Positions 41,487 to 49,778 of a stretch of DNA of 56,900 nucleotides are shown here, piece after piece (position 1 is the stretch's first letter; every line of letters begins with the position of its first letter). Source of the DNA: Dermabacter hominis NBRC 106157 (GTDB lineage Bacteria > Actinomycetota > Actinomycetes > Actinomycetales > Dermabacteraceae); contig NZ_BCSI01000011.1 in the NCBI RefSeq assembly GCF_001570785.1, forward strand, positions 1-56,900. The letters run 5' to 3'. Under the pieces are notes generated by a model. It made no database searches. It was not told the DNA's origin and worked only from the letters and a program-made list of their open reading frames with translations. The position numbers were made by a program, and so were the translations under genes.

Positions 41487-43700
41487 ATGTCCCTCACAAC
41501 GCCACGGGCCTCGAAGTCTCGACGCCTCTTCGTCACGATGGCGGCAACCGTCGCCGCCGTTACTCTCGCAATCGCCCCGCTCCACACTCCGCCCGCAAGC
41601 GCCGCGCCGGGCGAGACTCCGCACGACTCCTCCCTTTTCGTCGCCGAAAAGGGCCACGTCGATAGCCCCAAGGTTTTCTACAAAGACGGTCATTTGAGCC
41701 TCGAAACCGAAGCCAAGGGAGAGAGGCGACCGATCGACACGGCGATCCACAACCTCGGCCACGGCTATACGCGAGACGGCAAGCAAAACTTCATCTTCAC
41801 CGTTCCGAAGAACGCGCCCGAGCTCGACTTCCTCGGAAAACCCGGGACCGAACTCTTCATGTCGCCCATGATCTCCAACCTCCCGCACGACCCGATCTGG
41901 GCAGGGTTTGGTGCGGACACGGGCGTGCCGATCGAAAACTTCCGTGACGGAGCCTTCACGCTCGATCTCGTCGAAGTCAAGGGGCCGGGCCGCGTCGAAC
42001 AGTTCCGCTGGAGTCCGGGCGGCGAAGGAGAAAGCGGATACCTGACCCGCATGCTCAGCAGCAGCAACTCCCGCTACCGCAGCGCGCTCCTCACTGCCGG
42101 GACGCACACCCACAACTACACCACGTTCTCTCGACCGGGCCGCTACGAGCTCACGTATCGCGCAAGCGCACGCACCAAAAGCGGTGCGCTATTGGCGACG
42201 AAGGAATACACGACCCAGTGGCAAGTGGGCGGCAACCGCCCCGGAGCCGCGATGACAAGCATCGCCGAAAAGACACCCTCGCCGGCGAAACGCGGATTGA
42301 CGATCGCCCCCGCCACCGGCGTCGAGGGCAAGGACTCGGCAGTTCAAGGCAAGCTCCACACGCTCGAGGTCCGCACCCCGGAAGTCGAGAAGGGCACCGC
42401 AGAATTCACCATCAACGGCTTTCACCTCGCGACCGTCGGCCTTTCGCACGGCTACGCGGGCTTCCATGAACTCCTTCCCGCCGATGCGTCCCAGTATCAG
42501 GTCAACGTTCGCGATGAATCCGGCACGCTCCGCTACACCTCGGCGCCGCTCTCGCTCAAGGACGGTAAGGCTAGCACGGGCGAAAGCGCAGAGCCACGTG
42601 CGCCGCATGCCGAAAAATCCGAAAAATTCGACGCGAAGGAACTGAGCATCGGCTCGCGCCGCGTATCCGCCACCTTCGCACCCGCGAGCAACGGAGCCCA
42701 CGCGCTCACGGTGACGGTCGATGACCCTCAATTCACGGGCTTCGTCTCGCTTGGCCAGTACAGCTCCGAAAAAGACGACCTGCCCAATACGACGTTTGAT
42801 ACCGCGATTCGCGGCGGCAAAGCCACCCTCAGCGTCCCGAGCAGCTACCTCGACAATGGCGATGCGCTCAAGGTCAGCCTCACTCCGCATCCGCTCGTGT
42901 GCAACGCCAAGAAAACCTCGGTGACCCTCGCGCCCGCGTTCAACGCACGCGACACCTTTAAGAAGGCATTCGAGTTGAGTCCGGATGGGGCGACATCGCC
43001 GGGCGATGATCAGCCGCAGCCCGACCCTTCGCAGCCGTCGGACCCGCCCACTCCCGGAGGGGCGCCAACGTGCCGCGACCGCCTCCTGATCGACCACGGT
43101 CACCTCGATCTCGCCCTCCAGGGCGATGCGAACGGCGTGAGCTCAACGATCAAGGACGACAGCCGAATCGGCGCGAAAAATACCGTCGATCGCGATGGCG
43201 GCGAGATTGCCCTTGTCGTGAGCGATGCCGCCAAGGAGGCGCGCACCAAGGCGCAGGCTGGCAAGGAATGGGACGGCATTCTCGCGCCCGTGAGCAAACC
43301 GACGTGGGTGCTCCCGTTCTCGCAGAATCCCTCCCTGCCCTGGCCCGGGTACAGCACCGAACGCGTCAAGGAAGGAGACTTTGCCTCCTACGAATTGACG
43401 CTCGAGAAGGCCACGGGTCCCGGCGACGTGTCGCTCTTCGTGCCCGACGGCCTCGGCGGAAAACCGAGGACACTGCTGGCCTCGCGCAAGGGGGCCCCGC
43501 ATTCCCTCCCGATCGAGGGCCCCACACACGCGCACACCGCGTGGGCCTTCACCAAGCCGGGCACGTACACCCTGACCTTCACCTACAAGGCGGTGAAGCC
43601 CGACGGCACCACGGTAACCTCGAACCCTCAGACCCTCACGATCCTCGTGGGCAAGAGCGCGAAAGACGAGTTCTGTTCGGCGGCTACGCTGGAGCCATGA
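41487..43700 (+). CDS. secreted choice-of-anchor M domain surface protein
   Basis: 737 aa. A Sec signal peptide (basic SKSRRLFVTMAATVAAVTLAIAP, cleavage after PASA, about residue 38) leads to two domains of the actinobacterial surface-anchored type (TIGR03769-like). Copy 1 (about 45-260) has KGHVDSPKVFYKDGHLSLE...WAGFG...RVEQFRW and HTHNYTTFSRPGRYELTY. Copy 2 (about 520-735) has HGHLDLALQGDANG...LPWPGYS...GPGDVSLFVPDG and HAHTAWAFTKPGTYTLTF. The H-x-H and FxKPGxYxLT repeats are the family signature. Such proteins lie in zinc/manganese uptake loci. There is no LPXTG or C-terminal membrane helix, so it is probably released or held by partners. It overlaps the esterase gene by 4 bp. Confidence 0.75.
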   Translation: MSLTTPRASKSRRLFVTMAATVAAVTLAIAPLHTPPASAAPGETPHDSSLFVAEKGHVDSPKVFYKDGHLSLETEAKGERRPIDTAIHNLGHGYTRDGKQNFIFTVPKNAPELDFLGKPGTELFMSPMISNLPHDPIWAGFGADTGVPIENFRDGAFTLDLVEVKGPGRVEQFRWSPGGEGESGYLTRMLSSSNSRYRSALLTAGTHTHNYTTFSRPGRYELTYRASARTKSGALLATKEYTTQWQVGGNRPGAAMTSIAEKTPSPAKRGLTIAPATGVEGKDSAVQGKLHTLEVRTPEVEKGTAEFTINGFHLATVGLSHGYAGFHELLPADASQYQVNVRDESGTLRYTSAPLSLKDGKASTGESAEPRAPHAEKSEKFDAKELSIGSRRVSATFAPASNGAHALTVTVDDPQFTGFVSLGQYSSEKDDLPNTTFDTAIRGGKATLSVPSSYLDNGDALKVSLTPHPLVCNAKKTSVTLAPAFNARDTFKKAFELSPDGATSPGDDQPQPDPSQPSDPPTPGGAPTCRDRLLIDHGHLDLALQGDANGVSSTIKDDSRIGAKNTVDRDGGEIALVVSDAAKEARTKAQAGKEWDGILAPVSKPTWVLPFSQNPSLPWPGYSTERVKEGDFASYELTLEKATGPGDVSLFVPDGLGGKPRTLLASRKGAPHSLPIEGPTHAHTAWAFTKPGTYTLTFTYKAVKPDGTTVTSNPQTLTILVGKSAKDEFCSAATLEP
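43685..43690 (+). promoter_or_regulatory. leaderless -10 box inside the surface-protein gene
   Basis: TACGCT, 6 bases (GGAGCC), then the esterase ATG. It would allow the esterase to be expressed separately from the overlapping upstream gene, though GGAG may also serve as a ribosome site. Confidence 0.35.
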
Positions 43701-44521
43701 TTCACTCACGCATGGATTTCCACTCGCCCGCCCTCGGCATGGGCACGAGCGCCGTGGTGCTCTACCCGCAGCAGACCGACGGCCAGATCGGCATGACGGG
43801 AGGGATCGACCTCGACAACAACGGCGAGCCGCACGTTCGGGTCCTGTACCTCCTACACGGTCTAAGCGATGACTGCACGGGATGGACGCGCCGTACGAGC
43901 ATCGAGCGCTACGCCTCCGCGAAGGGGATCTGCGTGGTCATGCCCGAGGTCCGCCGTTCGTTTTACGCCGATGAAGTGCTCGGTGAAAAGTACTGGACGT
44001 ACGTAAGCGAGGAGCTTCCCGCCCTCATTAAACAGACCTTCCGCGTCTCGACGGCTCGCGAGGACACGTTCGTTGCCGGCCTCTCGATGGGAGGCTTCGG
44101 CGCGATGAAACTCGCGCTCAACCAGCCCGAACGCTTCGCTGCGGCAGGCTCATTCTCGGGCGCGCTCGCGGTCGCCCAGCGCGACTACACCGAGTTCGGG
44201 CATGCGATGCCCGCGCGCGTGTGGGGGCAGGGCCTCACGCCCGAGGCGGGCAGCGTGTATGAGTCGTTCTTCGAGGGCGTTGAGCAGGGTGCGTTCCCCG
44301 CCATCGATGACGTGAATGCGCTCGCGCGCGCTGCCGAGCCGGGATCGCTCCCGCGGCTCTGGATCGGGTGTGGGACGGAGGATTTCCTGCTCGAAGAGAC
44401 GCGCACATTCGTGCGCACGCTCGAGGAGCGCGGCCACGCTCACGAGGTGACGTACACGCCCGGCGCCCACGAATGGGCGGTGTGGGACGAGTACGTGCGC
44501 CGCTTCCTCGACTGGATCTAG
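43697..44521 (+). CDS. EstA/esterase-D-like alpha/beta hydrolase
   Basis: 274 aa from the ATG at 43697, overlapping the preceding stop. The family resembles tributyrin esterase and S-formylglutathione hydrolase: oxyanion region LYLLHGLSDDCTGWTRRTSIE (about 51-71), nucleophile elbow AGLSMGGFGAMK (Ser near residue 137), an Asp in the CGTEDFLLE segment (about 235) and His in PGAHEWAVWDEYV (about 258). No signal peptide, so it is cytoplasmic. The natural ester is unknown. Its coupling to a surface protein gene suggests a shared regulon, perhaps zinc-related. The stop overlaps the next, converging gene at a CTAG. Confidence 0.82.
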   Translation: MIHSRMDFHSPALGMGTSAVVLYPQQTDGQIGMTGGIDLDNNGEPHVRVLYLLHGLSDDCTGWTRRTSIERYASAKGICVVMPEVRRSFYADEVLGEKYWTYVSEELPALIKQTFRVSTAREDTFVAGLSMGGFGAMKLALNQPERFAAAGSFSGALAVAQRDYTEFGHAMPARVWGQGLTPEAGSVYESFFEGVEQGAFPAIDDVNALARAAEPGSLPRLWIGCGTEDFLLEETRTFVRTLEERGHAHEVTYTPGAHEWAVWDEYVRRFLDWI

Positions 44522-45021
44522 CGCGGGGGCTCTTCGCCGGGTTCGTTCGTGCCCGCGGCGGGCTCGCTCTCAAGGGCGTCGAACACTTGACCCGAGGTTG
44601 CACCCTCAAGGATCGTCTCACCCACGAGAGCGATGGGCAGCGCCGCGAAACCGCCGTGCTGCTGCGCGAACGCCCATGCCTCGGTGTCCTGGTGGAAGTT
44701 CACCCAGGTTGTGCGGGGGTCGGTTGGCTGAAGGCCGATCTGGATCTGCGCACTGTGCCTGCTGACCGGTGACCACACGATGATCGCGTGATCCGGGGCG
44801 CGGCGTTGCAGCGCCTCGAGCCACGGCGTGTGTTGGCCCTTGCGGACGGGGGAGACCCACCACGCGAAGAAGAGCGTCGGCACGAGGATGATCGTCATCG
44901 TGATCCACCACCCGTAGTACGCGCAGATCGCCGCGGCGATGGCACCCACGAGCAGAAACATGAATGTGCGTGCCCACAGGCGGATCGCGGATGGGCCTTG
45001 CGAGCGATTGCGAGTGGTCAT
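44518..45021 (-). CDS. unknown two-helix membrane protein
   Basis: 167 aa. Two membrane helices near the N-terminus (FMFLLVGAIAAAICAYYGWW and ITMTIILVPTLFFAWWV, about residues 20-57) are followed by a soluble cytoplasmic or exterior domain of about 90 residues (DHAIIVWSPVSRHSAQIQIGL, then WAFAQQHGGFAALPIALVGETILEG), ending in an acidic tail. The soluble part hints at a thioredoxin-like fold (LPIALVGETILEG resembles a cis-Pro strand) but has no CxxC. It overlaps the LysR gene before it by 4 bp (ATGA) and is therefore in the same operon. Function unknown. Confidence 0.65.
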   Translation of the reverse strand: MTTRNRSQGPSAIRLWARTFMFLLVGAIAAAICAYYGWWITMTIILVPTLFFAWWVSPVRKGQHTPWLEALQRRAPDHAIIVWSPVSRHSAQIQIGLQPTDPRTTWVNFHQDTEAWAFAQQHGGFAALPIALVGETILEGATSGQVFDALESEPAAGTNEPGEEPPR

Positions 45022-46019
45022 TGTTCGGCTCCTTCCCGCGCGCTGGCCTCGATGTCGGCGAGCGCCTCGAGATCACTGAGATCGCCCGTATCAAGGTGGA
45101 CGTGGGCGTGGGTGAGCGTGCAGCCGTGGGCGTTCGCGTTGTGGCGAAGCGTGTTCACGAAGGCCGCGATCGCGGGAATCTTGAGGGCGCCGGGCCGGTT
45201 CACGATTCCGATCACGCGATTGTCGAGCTCGGTGACTTCTTTGATGACGACCGTGTCGTTGGGGTAGGCCTCAAGCGCGATTTCGGGGAGGAGCGCCACG
45301 ACGCCAGTGCCGTGCCCCACGAGGCGCTGGGCAACCGTCGAATCGTCCGTGCAGTACCGAATGTTTGGCGTGAAGCCCGCGACCTGCGCGTGGTGGCGGA
45401 GGTTCGCGCTGCAGCGATCGCATCCCGCAACCCACGCCTCGTTCTTCAGGTCCCTCATCGAGATGTCATCGCGCGAAGCGAGGGGATGATCTCGCGGCAG
45501 AATGAGGCGCACAGGGTCGGCGAGTATGGGCGTCCACTCGAGTGACTCGTTTTCGTCAGCCGAGGTTTGCGCGTAGCGGAAGATCATTGCCACGTCGAAG
45601 TTATTGCCGCGTACCCCTTCGAGCGCCTCTGGTGGCTCGCACTCGGTGAAACCGAGCTCGATGCCGGGGTAATCCTTATCCATGCGCGCGAGGGTTGGCG
45701 GTAGAAGCATCGCGGCGGCCGAGGGGAAGGCCGCGCAGCGCACGAGCCCCTTCTTCAGGGCGGCGAGATCGTTCATTTCCGTTTCCGCCGCTTCGAGGTT
45801 CTGGGTGATGGCGGCGGCGTGCACGGCGAGACGTGCCCCCGCCTCGGTGGGGGTCACGCCACCCGAACCGCGCACGACGAGCTGCATGCCCGTGTCCTTT
45901 TCGAGGGCCGCGATGTGCTGAGAAACCGCGGGCTGAGTCCAGCCGAGCTCACGCGCCGCAGCACCAATCGAGCCTTTGGTGACCACCCTGTTGAAGATCA
46001 CGAGTCTGCGAGGATCCAT
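45018..46019 (-). CDS. LysR-family transcriptional regulator
   Basis: 333 aa from the ATG at 46019. N-terminal winged helix-turn-helix (MDPRRLVIFNRVVTKGSIGAAARELGWTQPAVSQHIAALE, about 1-40) and a periplasmic-binding-like effector domain (about 95-295, starting LVRCAAFPSAAAMLLPP). The C-terminus is extended by a ~35-residue His/Asp-rich tail (HAHVHLDTGDLSDLEALADIE). It is divergent from manA and followed by a membrane-protein gene, a likely target or partner. Leaderless: TAGACT lies 7 bases before the ATG, inside the palindrome TGCCTG-N8-CAGGCA, which would be a natural autoregulatory site. The effector is unknown. Confidence 0.85.
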   Translation of the reverse strand: MDPRRLVIFNRVVTKGSIGAAARELGWTQPAVSQHIAALEKDTGMQLVVRGSGGVTPTEAGARLAVHAAAITQNLEAAETEMNDLAALKKGLVRCAAFPSAAAMLLPPTLARMDKDYPGIELGFTECEPPEALEGVRGNNFDVAMIFRYAQTSADENESLEWTPILADPVRLILPRDHPLASRDDISMRDLKNEAWVAGCDRCSANLRHHAQVAGFTPNIRYCTDDSTVAQRLVGHGTGVVALLPEIALEAYPNDTVVIKEVTELDNRVIGIVNRPGALKIPAIAAFVNTLRHNANAHGCTLTHAHVHLDTGDLSDLEALADIEASAREGAEQ

Positions 46020-46038
46020 GCCTGCAAGTCTACAGGCA
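46019..46038 (-). promoter_or_regulatory. palindrome over the LysR-gene -10 box
   Basis: TGCCTG-N8-CAGGCA covers the minus-strand TAGACT box (46027-46032) and touches the start codon of the LysR gene. This suggests repression of its own leaderless transcript. Confidence 0.45.
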
Positions 46039-46114
46039 CCCAAAGGGATCCTTATGGGGTGGGGGATATGTTTAGGATTGATTCTCGTAACACCTTGGCG
46101 GCGGAAGGCAGAAG

Positions 46115-47323
46115 ATGCGGCGAATTCACGGCCATCGCCAGCGCTACGCGTGGGGCTCGCCCACCGTTCTGCCACAGTTCCTTCGAACGGCAGCCGACGG
46201 CGAGCCGTGGGCCGAACTGTGGTTCGGTGCCCACCCGCTCGCTCCCGCCACCGTGGCCTCGAGCGATCTCGCGCTCAACGAAGCGATCAGCGCCGACCCC
46301 GAAGGGATGCTTGGCGATTCCGTCGCGCGTGCGTTTGACGGTGCACTGCCGTACCTGATGAAACTCATCGCGCCCGCGGAGCCTCTCTCGCTCCAGGTGC
46401 ACCCCACGCGAGAGCATGCGCGCGAATGCTTCGCGGCGGAGAACGCCGCGGGCCTCCCGCTGGATTCCCCCGAGCGCAACTACCGCGATGCGAACCATAA
46501 ACCAGAAATGGTCCTCGCCCTCGAACCCTTCGAGGCACTGTGCGGATTCCGCACCCCGCGCAAGGCCGCCTCGATTCTCGAGGGGCTCGAGGCGCCGCTC
46601 GCGAAACGCATGCTCGCCTTGCTTGAAGCTCAGCCGAGCGCGCACGGGATGCGCGCGGCTTTTCGCATGCTCGTCGCCCCTGCCATGCGCCCGGAGCCGG
46701 CCGAGATCACGGTGCTTGCCAACGAATGTGCGGCGCGGCTCGAGTCGCACCGCTCGCCCTCCCCTCGCATTGACCGAGCCGTGGCGCTACTCAACGAGAA
46801 ATACCCGGGCGATCCCGGCGTTGCCGCAACGCTCCTGCTCAACCCCGTGTCACTCAAACCGGGCGAAGCGATGTTTGTTCCCGCGGGCGCTCTGCATTCG
46901 TATTTGAGCGGCTTCGCGGTCGAAATCATGGCCTCAAGCGACAACGTGTTGCGTGCCGGTATCACCCCCAAGAAGGTCGACGCCGACGAACTCCTCCAAT
47001 GCGTCTCCGTGACCGCAGCCCCGCCGATCCGCATCGCCCCAGAGCGCCTGAGCGACGCCACGAGCGCCTACTTCGCGCCGATCGACGACTTCGAGCTCTC
47101 GACGTTCACGAGCGAGGCGGGCGGGACGAACAGGGACGCGGTGGCTCGCACGCTCGTGGGCACTGGCCCGCGCATCGTGTTGTGCATCGAGGGGCCGCTC
47201 ACCCTCGAAACGTCGGCGGGAGTGGACACGCTTGAGCGGGGCGAGGCCGTCTTTATCGCCGCGGCCGAAGGCCCGCTCACCGTGCGGGGGCAGGGGCGGC
47301 TCGTGCAGGCGAGCGTCCCGTAG
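46115..47323 (+). CDS. manA: mannose-6-phosphate isomerase, class I
   Basis: 402 aa. Zinc enzyme that interconverts mannose-6-phosphate and fructose-6-phosphate, feeding GDP-mannose and cell-envelope mannosyl synthesis. Metal ligands are visible in LSLQVHPTREHA (about 90-101) and DANHKPEMVLAL (about 127-138), and a late His in VPAGALHSYLSG (about 250-261). YAWGSPTVLPQFL near the start is the type I signature. The ATG at 46115 follows GAAGGCAGAAG. It is divergent from the LysR gene; a TAGGAT box near 46070 probably drives it. It converges with the MATE gene with an 18-bp gap. Confidence 0.93.
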   Translation: MRRIHGHRQRYAWGSPTVLPQFLRTAADGEPWAELWFGAHPLAPATVASSDLALNEAISADPEGMLGDSVARAFDGALPYLMKLIAPAEPLSLQVHPTREHARECFAAENAAGLPLDSPERNYRDANHKPEMVLALEPFEALCGFRTPRKAASILEGLEAPLAKRMLALLEAQPSAHGMRAAFRMLVAPAMRPEPAEITVLANECAARLESHRSPSPRIDRAVALLNEKYPGDPGVAATLLLNPVSLKPGEAMFVPAGALHSYLSGFAVEIMASSDNVLRAGITPKKVDADELLQCVSVTAAPPIRIAPERLSDATSAYFAPIDDFELSTFTSEAGGTNRDAVARTLVGTGPRIVLCIEGPLTLETSAGVDTLERGEAVFIAAAEGPLTVRGQGRLVQASVP

Positions 47324-47341
47324 GTCAGTTCCGACGCTCGC

Positions 47342-48724
47342 CTACGCTGCGGCGCTCTCGTGTTCTTCGAGGTGCATCCACGCGTCACTTCGGCCGCGCC
47401 ACCAGAGCGTCGCGGCGCGCGAGGCCAGGAACACGAAGGTGAAGATCGCCCACAGGAGCGCCAGTGCGAACGGGGAATCGGCGGGAAGCAGGCCGGCGTC
47501 GGACACCCACCAGAGCCCCAGGGCAAACGGGAGATACGCACCCATCGTGACGAGCCCGGCGAGCCCGAGGTAGCGGGCGTCGCCCGCGCCCATGTAGACC
47601 CCGTCGAGCACGAAAACGTACCCGGCGAGCGGCTGCGCGATGAGCAGAACGACGAGCGCCCACGTGAGCGAGCGCTGCACCGCGGGATCGGGCGTGAACA
47701 CCTGGGGGAGCACGAATGACGCGAGGAGAAGAACGGCGGCGACGGCGATCCCGCCGACGAAAGACCAGCGCACGAGCGTACGCGTCACGGACTCGACGCT
47801 CTTGCGGTCGCCCGCACCGAGATGCTTGCCCGTGAGAGCTTGCGCCGCGATCGCGAGGGAATCGAGGGCGAGCGCAGTGAGGGAGAAAACGGAGTTCATA
47901 AGCTGATGCGCGGCGAGAGTGACCTCGCCGAGCTTGATCGCGATGGCCGTGGCCGTGAGGAGCACGACGCGCATGGTGACCGAGCGGATGAACAGCCAGC
48001 GCCCTTCCTTCCACGCCGAGTTCACGCCCGAAAAGTTCGGGGCGAGGCTCACCGAGTGGCGTCGGGCCCCGCGCACAATGATCCCGATATACCACGCCGC
48101 CATGCCCCACTGGCAGATGAGCGTGCCGATCGCCGAGCCCGCAATACCGAGATCAAGGCCGAAGATCAGCGCCCAGTTGATGGGCACATTAAGCACCGCG
48201 CCCACGCCCGCGATGATGAGCGTGATGCGCGTGTCCTGAAGGCCGCGCACGAGACCGAGAGCCGCCTGGATCATGAGCATCGCAGGGAGGCCCGCAGCGG
48301 AAATGCGCAGGTAGGTGGCCGCCTCGTGCGCGACCTCCGCTCGCGGCCCGAAGAGCCCGATCACGACGTCCGCACCGAAGCCCAGAACGAGCGCGCACCC
48401 GAGGCCAATGAGGGCGGCGAGCCACGTAGCGTCGATGCCCTTCGTGAGGGCGCGGGTCATGTTCCCAGCGCCCACGGCCCGCGCGACCGCCGCGGTCGTG
48501 GAATACGCGAGGAAAATTGCGAGACCCACGACCGTCGTGAGGATCGTCGAGGCGATCGAGAGGCCGGCGAGAGCCGCTGTGGAGACGTGTCCCACGAACG
48601 CCGAATCCACGAGAATAAACAACGGTTCGGCCACGAGCGCGCCGAGGGCCGGAATCGCAAGTGCAAGGATTGCGCGCGCATCGGTTCGGGGCTGAGGCGA
48701 ATCGGTGGGGGCAGAAGAACTCAC
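47342..48724 (-). CDS. dinF: MATE-family multidrug/cation efflux transporter (DinF-like)
   Basis: 460 aa with about twelve membrane helices in two similar halves. Typical sequence: ILALAIPALGALVAEPLFILVDSAFVGHVSTAALAGLSIASTI (residues 18-60), with the conserved Asp of helix 1 (LVDSAFVGH). The DinF group is suggested by GLVRGLQDTRITLII and the YVFVLDGVYMGAGDARYLG loop (about 380). Such proteins export drugs or other compounds using the Na+ or H+ gradient. GTG start at 48724, supported by a TAGCAT box 6 bases before it (leaderless). DinF is often damage-inducible, but no SOS box was seen here. Confidence 0.88.
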   Translation of the reverse strand: MSSSAPTDSPQPRTDARAILALAIPALGALVAEPLFILVDSAFVGHVSTAALAGLSIASTILTTVVGLAIFLAYSTTAAVARAVGAGNMTRALTKGIDATWLAALIGLGCALVLGFGADVVIGLFGPRAEVAHEAATYLRISAAGLPAMLMIQAALGLVRGLQDTRITLIIAGVGAVLNVPINWALIFGLDLGIAGSAIGTLICQWGMAAWYIGIIVRGARRHSVSLAPNFSGVNSAWKEGRWLFIRSVTMRVVLLTATAIAIKLGEVTLAAHQLMNSVFSLTALALDSLAIAAQALTGKHLGAGDRKSVESVTRTLVRWSFVGGIAVAAVLLLASFVLPQVFTPDPAVQRSLTWALVVLLIAQPLAGYVFVLDGVYMGAGDARYLGLAGLVTMGAYLPFALGLWWVSDAGLLPADSPFALALLWAIFTFVFLASRAATLWWRGRSDAWMHLEEHESAAA

Positions 48725-48730
48725 GCGTCG

Positions 48731-48736
48731 ATGCTA
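48731..48736 (-). promoter_or_regulatory. leaderless -10 box of the MATE gene
   Basis: Minus-strand TAGCAT, 6 bases (CGACGC), then the GTG start codon. Confidence 0.5.
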
Positions 48737-48844
48737 CGGTGCCGGTCGATGCGCGCTCGAGCGCCAGGCGCACCAAACGTGACGAGGAAGTCACGGCCTC
48801 GATTCGATGAGCGCTGCTTCGTGCGGTAAAGTAGATCCGGTTCA

Positions 48845-48917
48845 GGGGCTATAGCTCAGTTGGTAGAGCGTTTCGTTCGCAATGAAAAGGTCAGGGGTTC
48901 GATTCCCCTTAGCTCCA
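48845..48917 (+). tRNA. tRNA-Ala (anticodon CGC)
   Basis: A complete 73-base cloverleaf. Acceptor stem GGGGCTA/TAGCTCC pairs with a G3-T70 wobble, the alanine identity element. The D arm is GCTC...GAGC, the anticodon loop TTCGCAA gives anticodon CGC (reads GCG), and the T arm is AGGGG-TTCGATT-CCCCT. The discriminator base is A and CCA is not encoded. A TAAAGT -10 box at 48827-48832 lies upstream. No integrase or repeated tRNA end was found nearby. Confidence 0.97.
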
Positions 48918-48930
48918 CTGAAACAAAGCG

Positions 48931-48968
48931 ACCCCCACCAGGACAAACACCCGGTGGGGGTTCTCTTT
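48931..48968 (+). terminator. rho-independent terminator of tRNA-Ala
   Basis: ACCCCCACC and GGTGGGGGT form a 9-bp stem, followed by TCTCTTT, 14 bp after the tRNA. Confidence 0.85.
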
Positions 48969-49100
48969 ACCCAAATCGAAGCGGCGCGTTGTTGCCCTTC
49001 TTGAGAAGCGCTCGACTCCGTTTGGTTTGTTTCCGTGCAAAAACTAACGGGTCCGGCCAACGCCACCTGTTACGGCGGCCCCTGCAGGTTTCATGGGGCG

Positions 49101-49694
49101 TCACCGGCGCAGCAGAGCCAGGCCCGCTTCGAGGTCCGCGATGATGGCGTTGCGAGTTGCGTTCGGGTTGTTCAGGCTGTCGAGCGTGAGCCCGTTGACG
49201 AGGGCGGTGACAATGCGGGCGCCGCGGACCGGGGTGATGCCCTCCCGCAACTGACCCGATCGCGCGACGGCATCGAGGGCTGCCGCGGTTTGTTCCTGAA
49301 AGAAGTTCAGCTCCGTGGTGTAGAGCGCTGCGAGCCACTCCCGCGTTGAGGCGGCGGCGCCGATGATTACCCAGGTGGCCGCATCTTCGCGCTGTTCCGG
49401 ACCGATGGGGAGTAATTTAGCGAGCACCTCGACCAAGGAGGTTGCTGGAGTGGCGCGTTGCCGCGCTTCCTCGGCGCGGTGGACCTGCCGCTGAATGGAC
49501 CGAACGAAGGCTTTCGCGATGAGTTCATCGCGGGTACCCATGTGGTACTGCACGGTGCCGGGAGCGACGTTGGCCTGTGCGGCGACAGTGCGGACGCTGA
49601 GGGCATCGAAGCCGTCGCGGACGAGAACGGTGAGCGCGGCGTCGGCGATGTGTGCAGCGGCATGGCTGAAGTGGTGATCGCGCGTGATGTTCAT
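49101..49694 (-). CDS. TetR-family transcriptional repressor
   Basis: 197 aa from the ATG at 49694. The N-terminal helix-turn-helix is clear: HIADAALTVLVRDGFDALSVRTVAAQANVAPGTVQYHMGTRDELIAKAF (about residues 13-61). The C-terminal ligand/dimer domain is helical with a typical TetR_C pattern (ATWVIIGAAASTREWLAALY). It is divergent from the GAP-type membrane protein, with a palindromic operator between them, so it should repress that gene and probably its own. The ligand is unknown; the target suggests a lipid or amphiphile. Confidence 0.88.
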   Translation of the reverse strand: MNITRDHHFSHAAAHIADAALTVLVRDGFDALSVRTVAAQANVAPGTVQYHMGTRDELIAKAFVRSIQRQVHRAEEARQRATPATSLVEVLAKLLPIGPEQREDAATWVIIGAAASTREWLAALYTTELNFFQEQTAAALDAVARSGQLREGITPVRGARIVTALVNGLTLDSLNNPNATRNAIIADLEAGLALLRR

Positions 49695-49711
49695 AGTGGA
49701 TGCTCGTTTCC

Positions 49712-49764
49712 TTGACAAACGCGGGACTTATTCATACGATCGTACTACGTAATACGTTCGTATG
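49712..49764 (+). promoter_or_regulatory. sigma-A promoter with TetR operator
   Basis: TTGACA (49712-49717), a 17-bp spacer and TACGAT (49735-49740) make a textbook promoter for the GAP gene. A 12+12 inverted repeat, CATACGATCGTA-N8-TACGTTCGTATG (49733-49764, 11 of 12 pairs match), overlaps its -10 box and start site. A TetR dimer or dimer pair bound there would block transcription. Confidence 0.82.
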
Positions 49765-49778
49765 AGAAGGTTAGTTGT

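Noticed and set aside
43070-43696. long upstream extension of the esterase frame
   Set aside because: That part is out of frame within the secreted protein gene and gives Arg/His-rich nonsense; the esterase fold begins at 43697.
48845-49100. integrative element at the tRNA-Ala gene
   Set aside because: No integrase, no repeat of the tRNA 3' end and ordinary genes follow the terminator.
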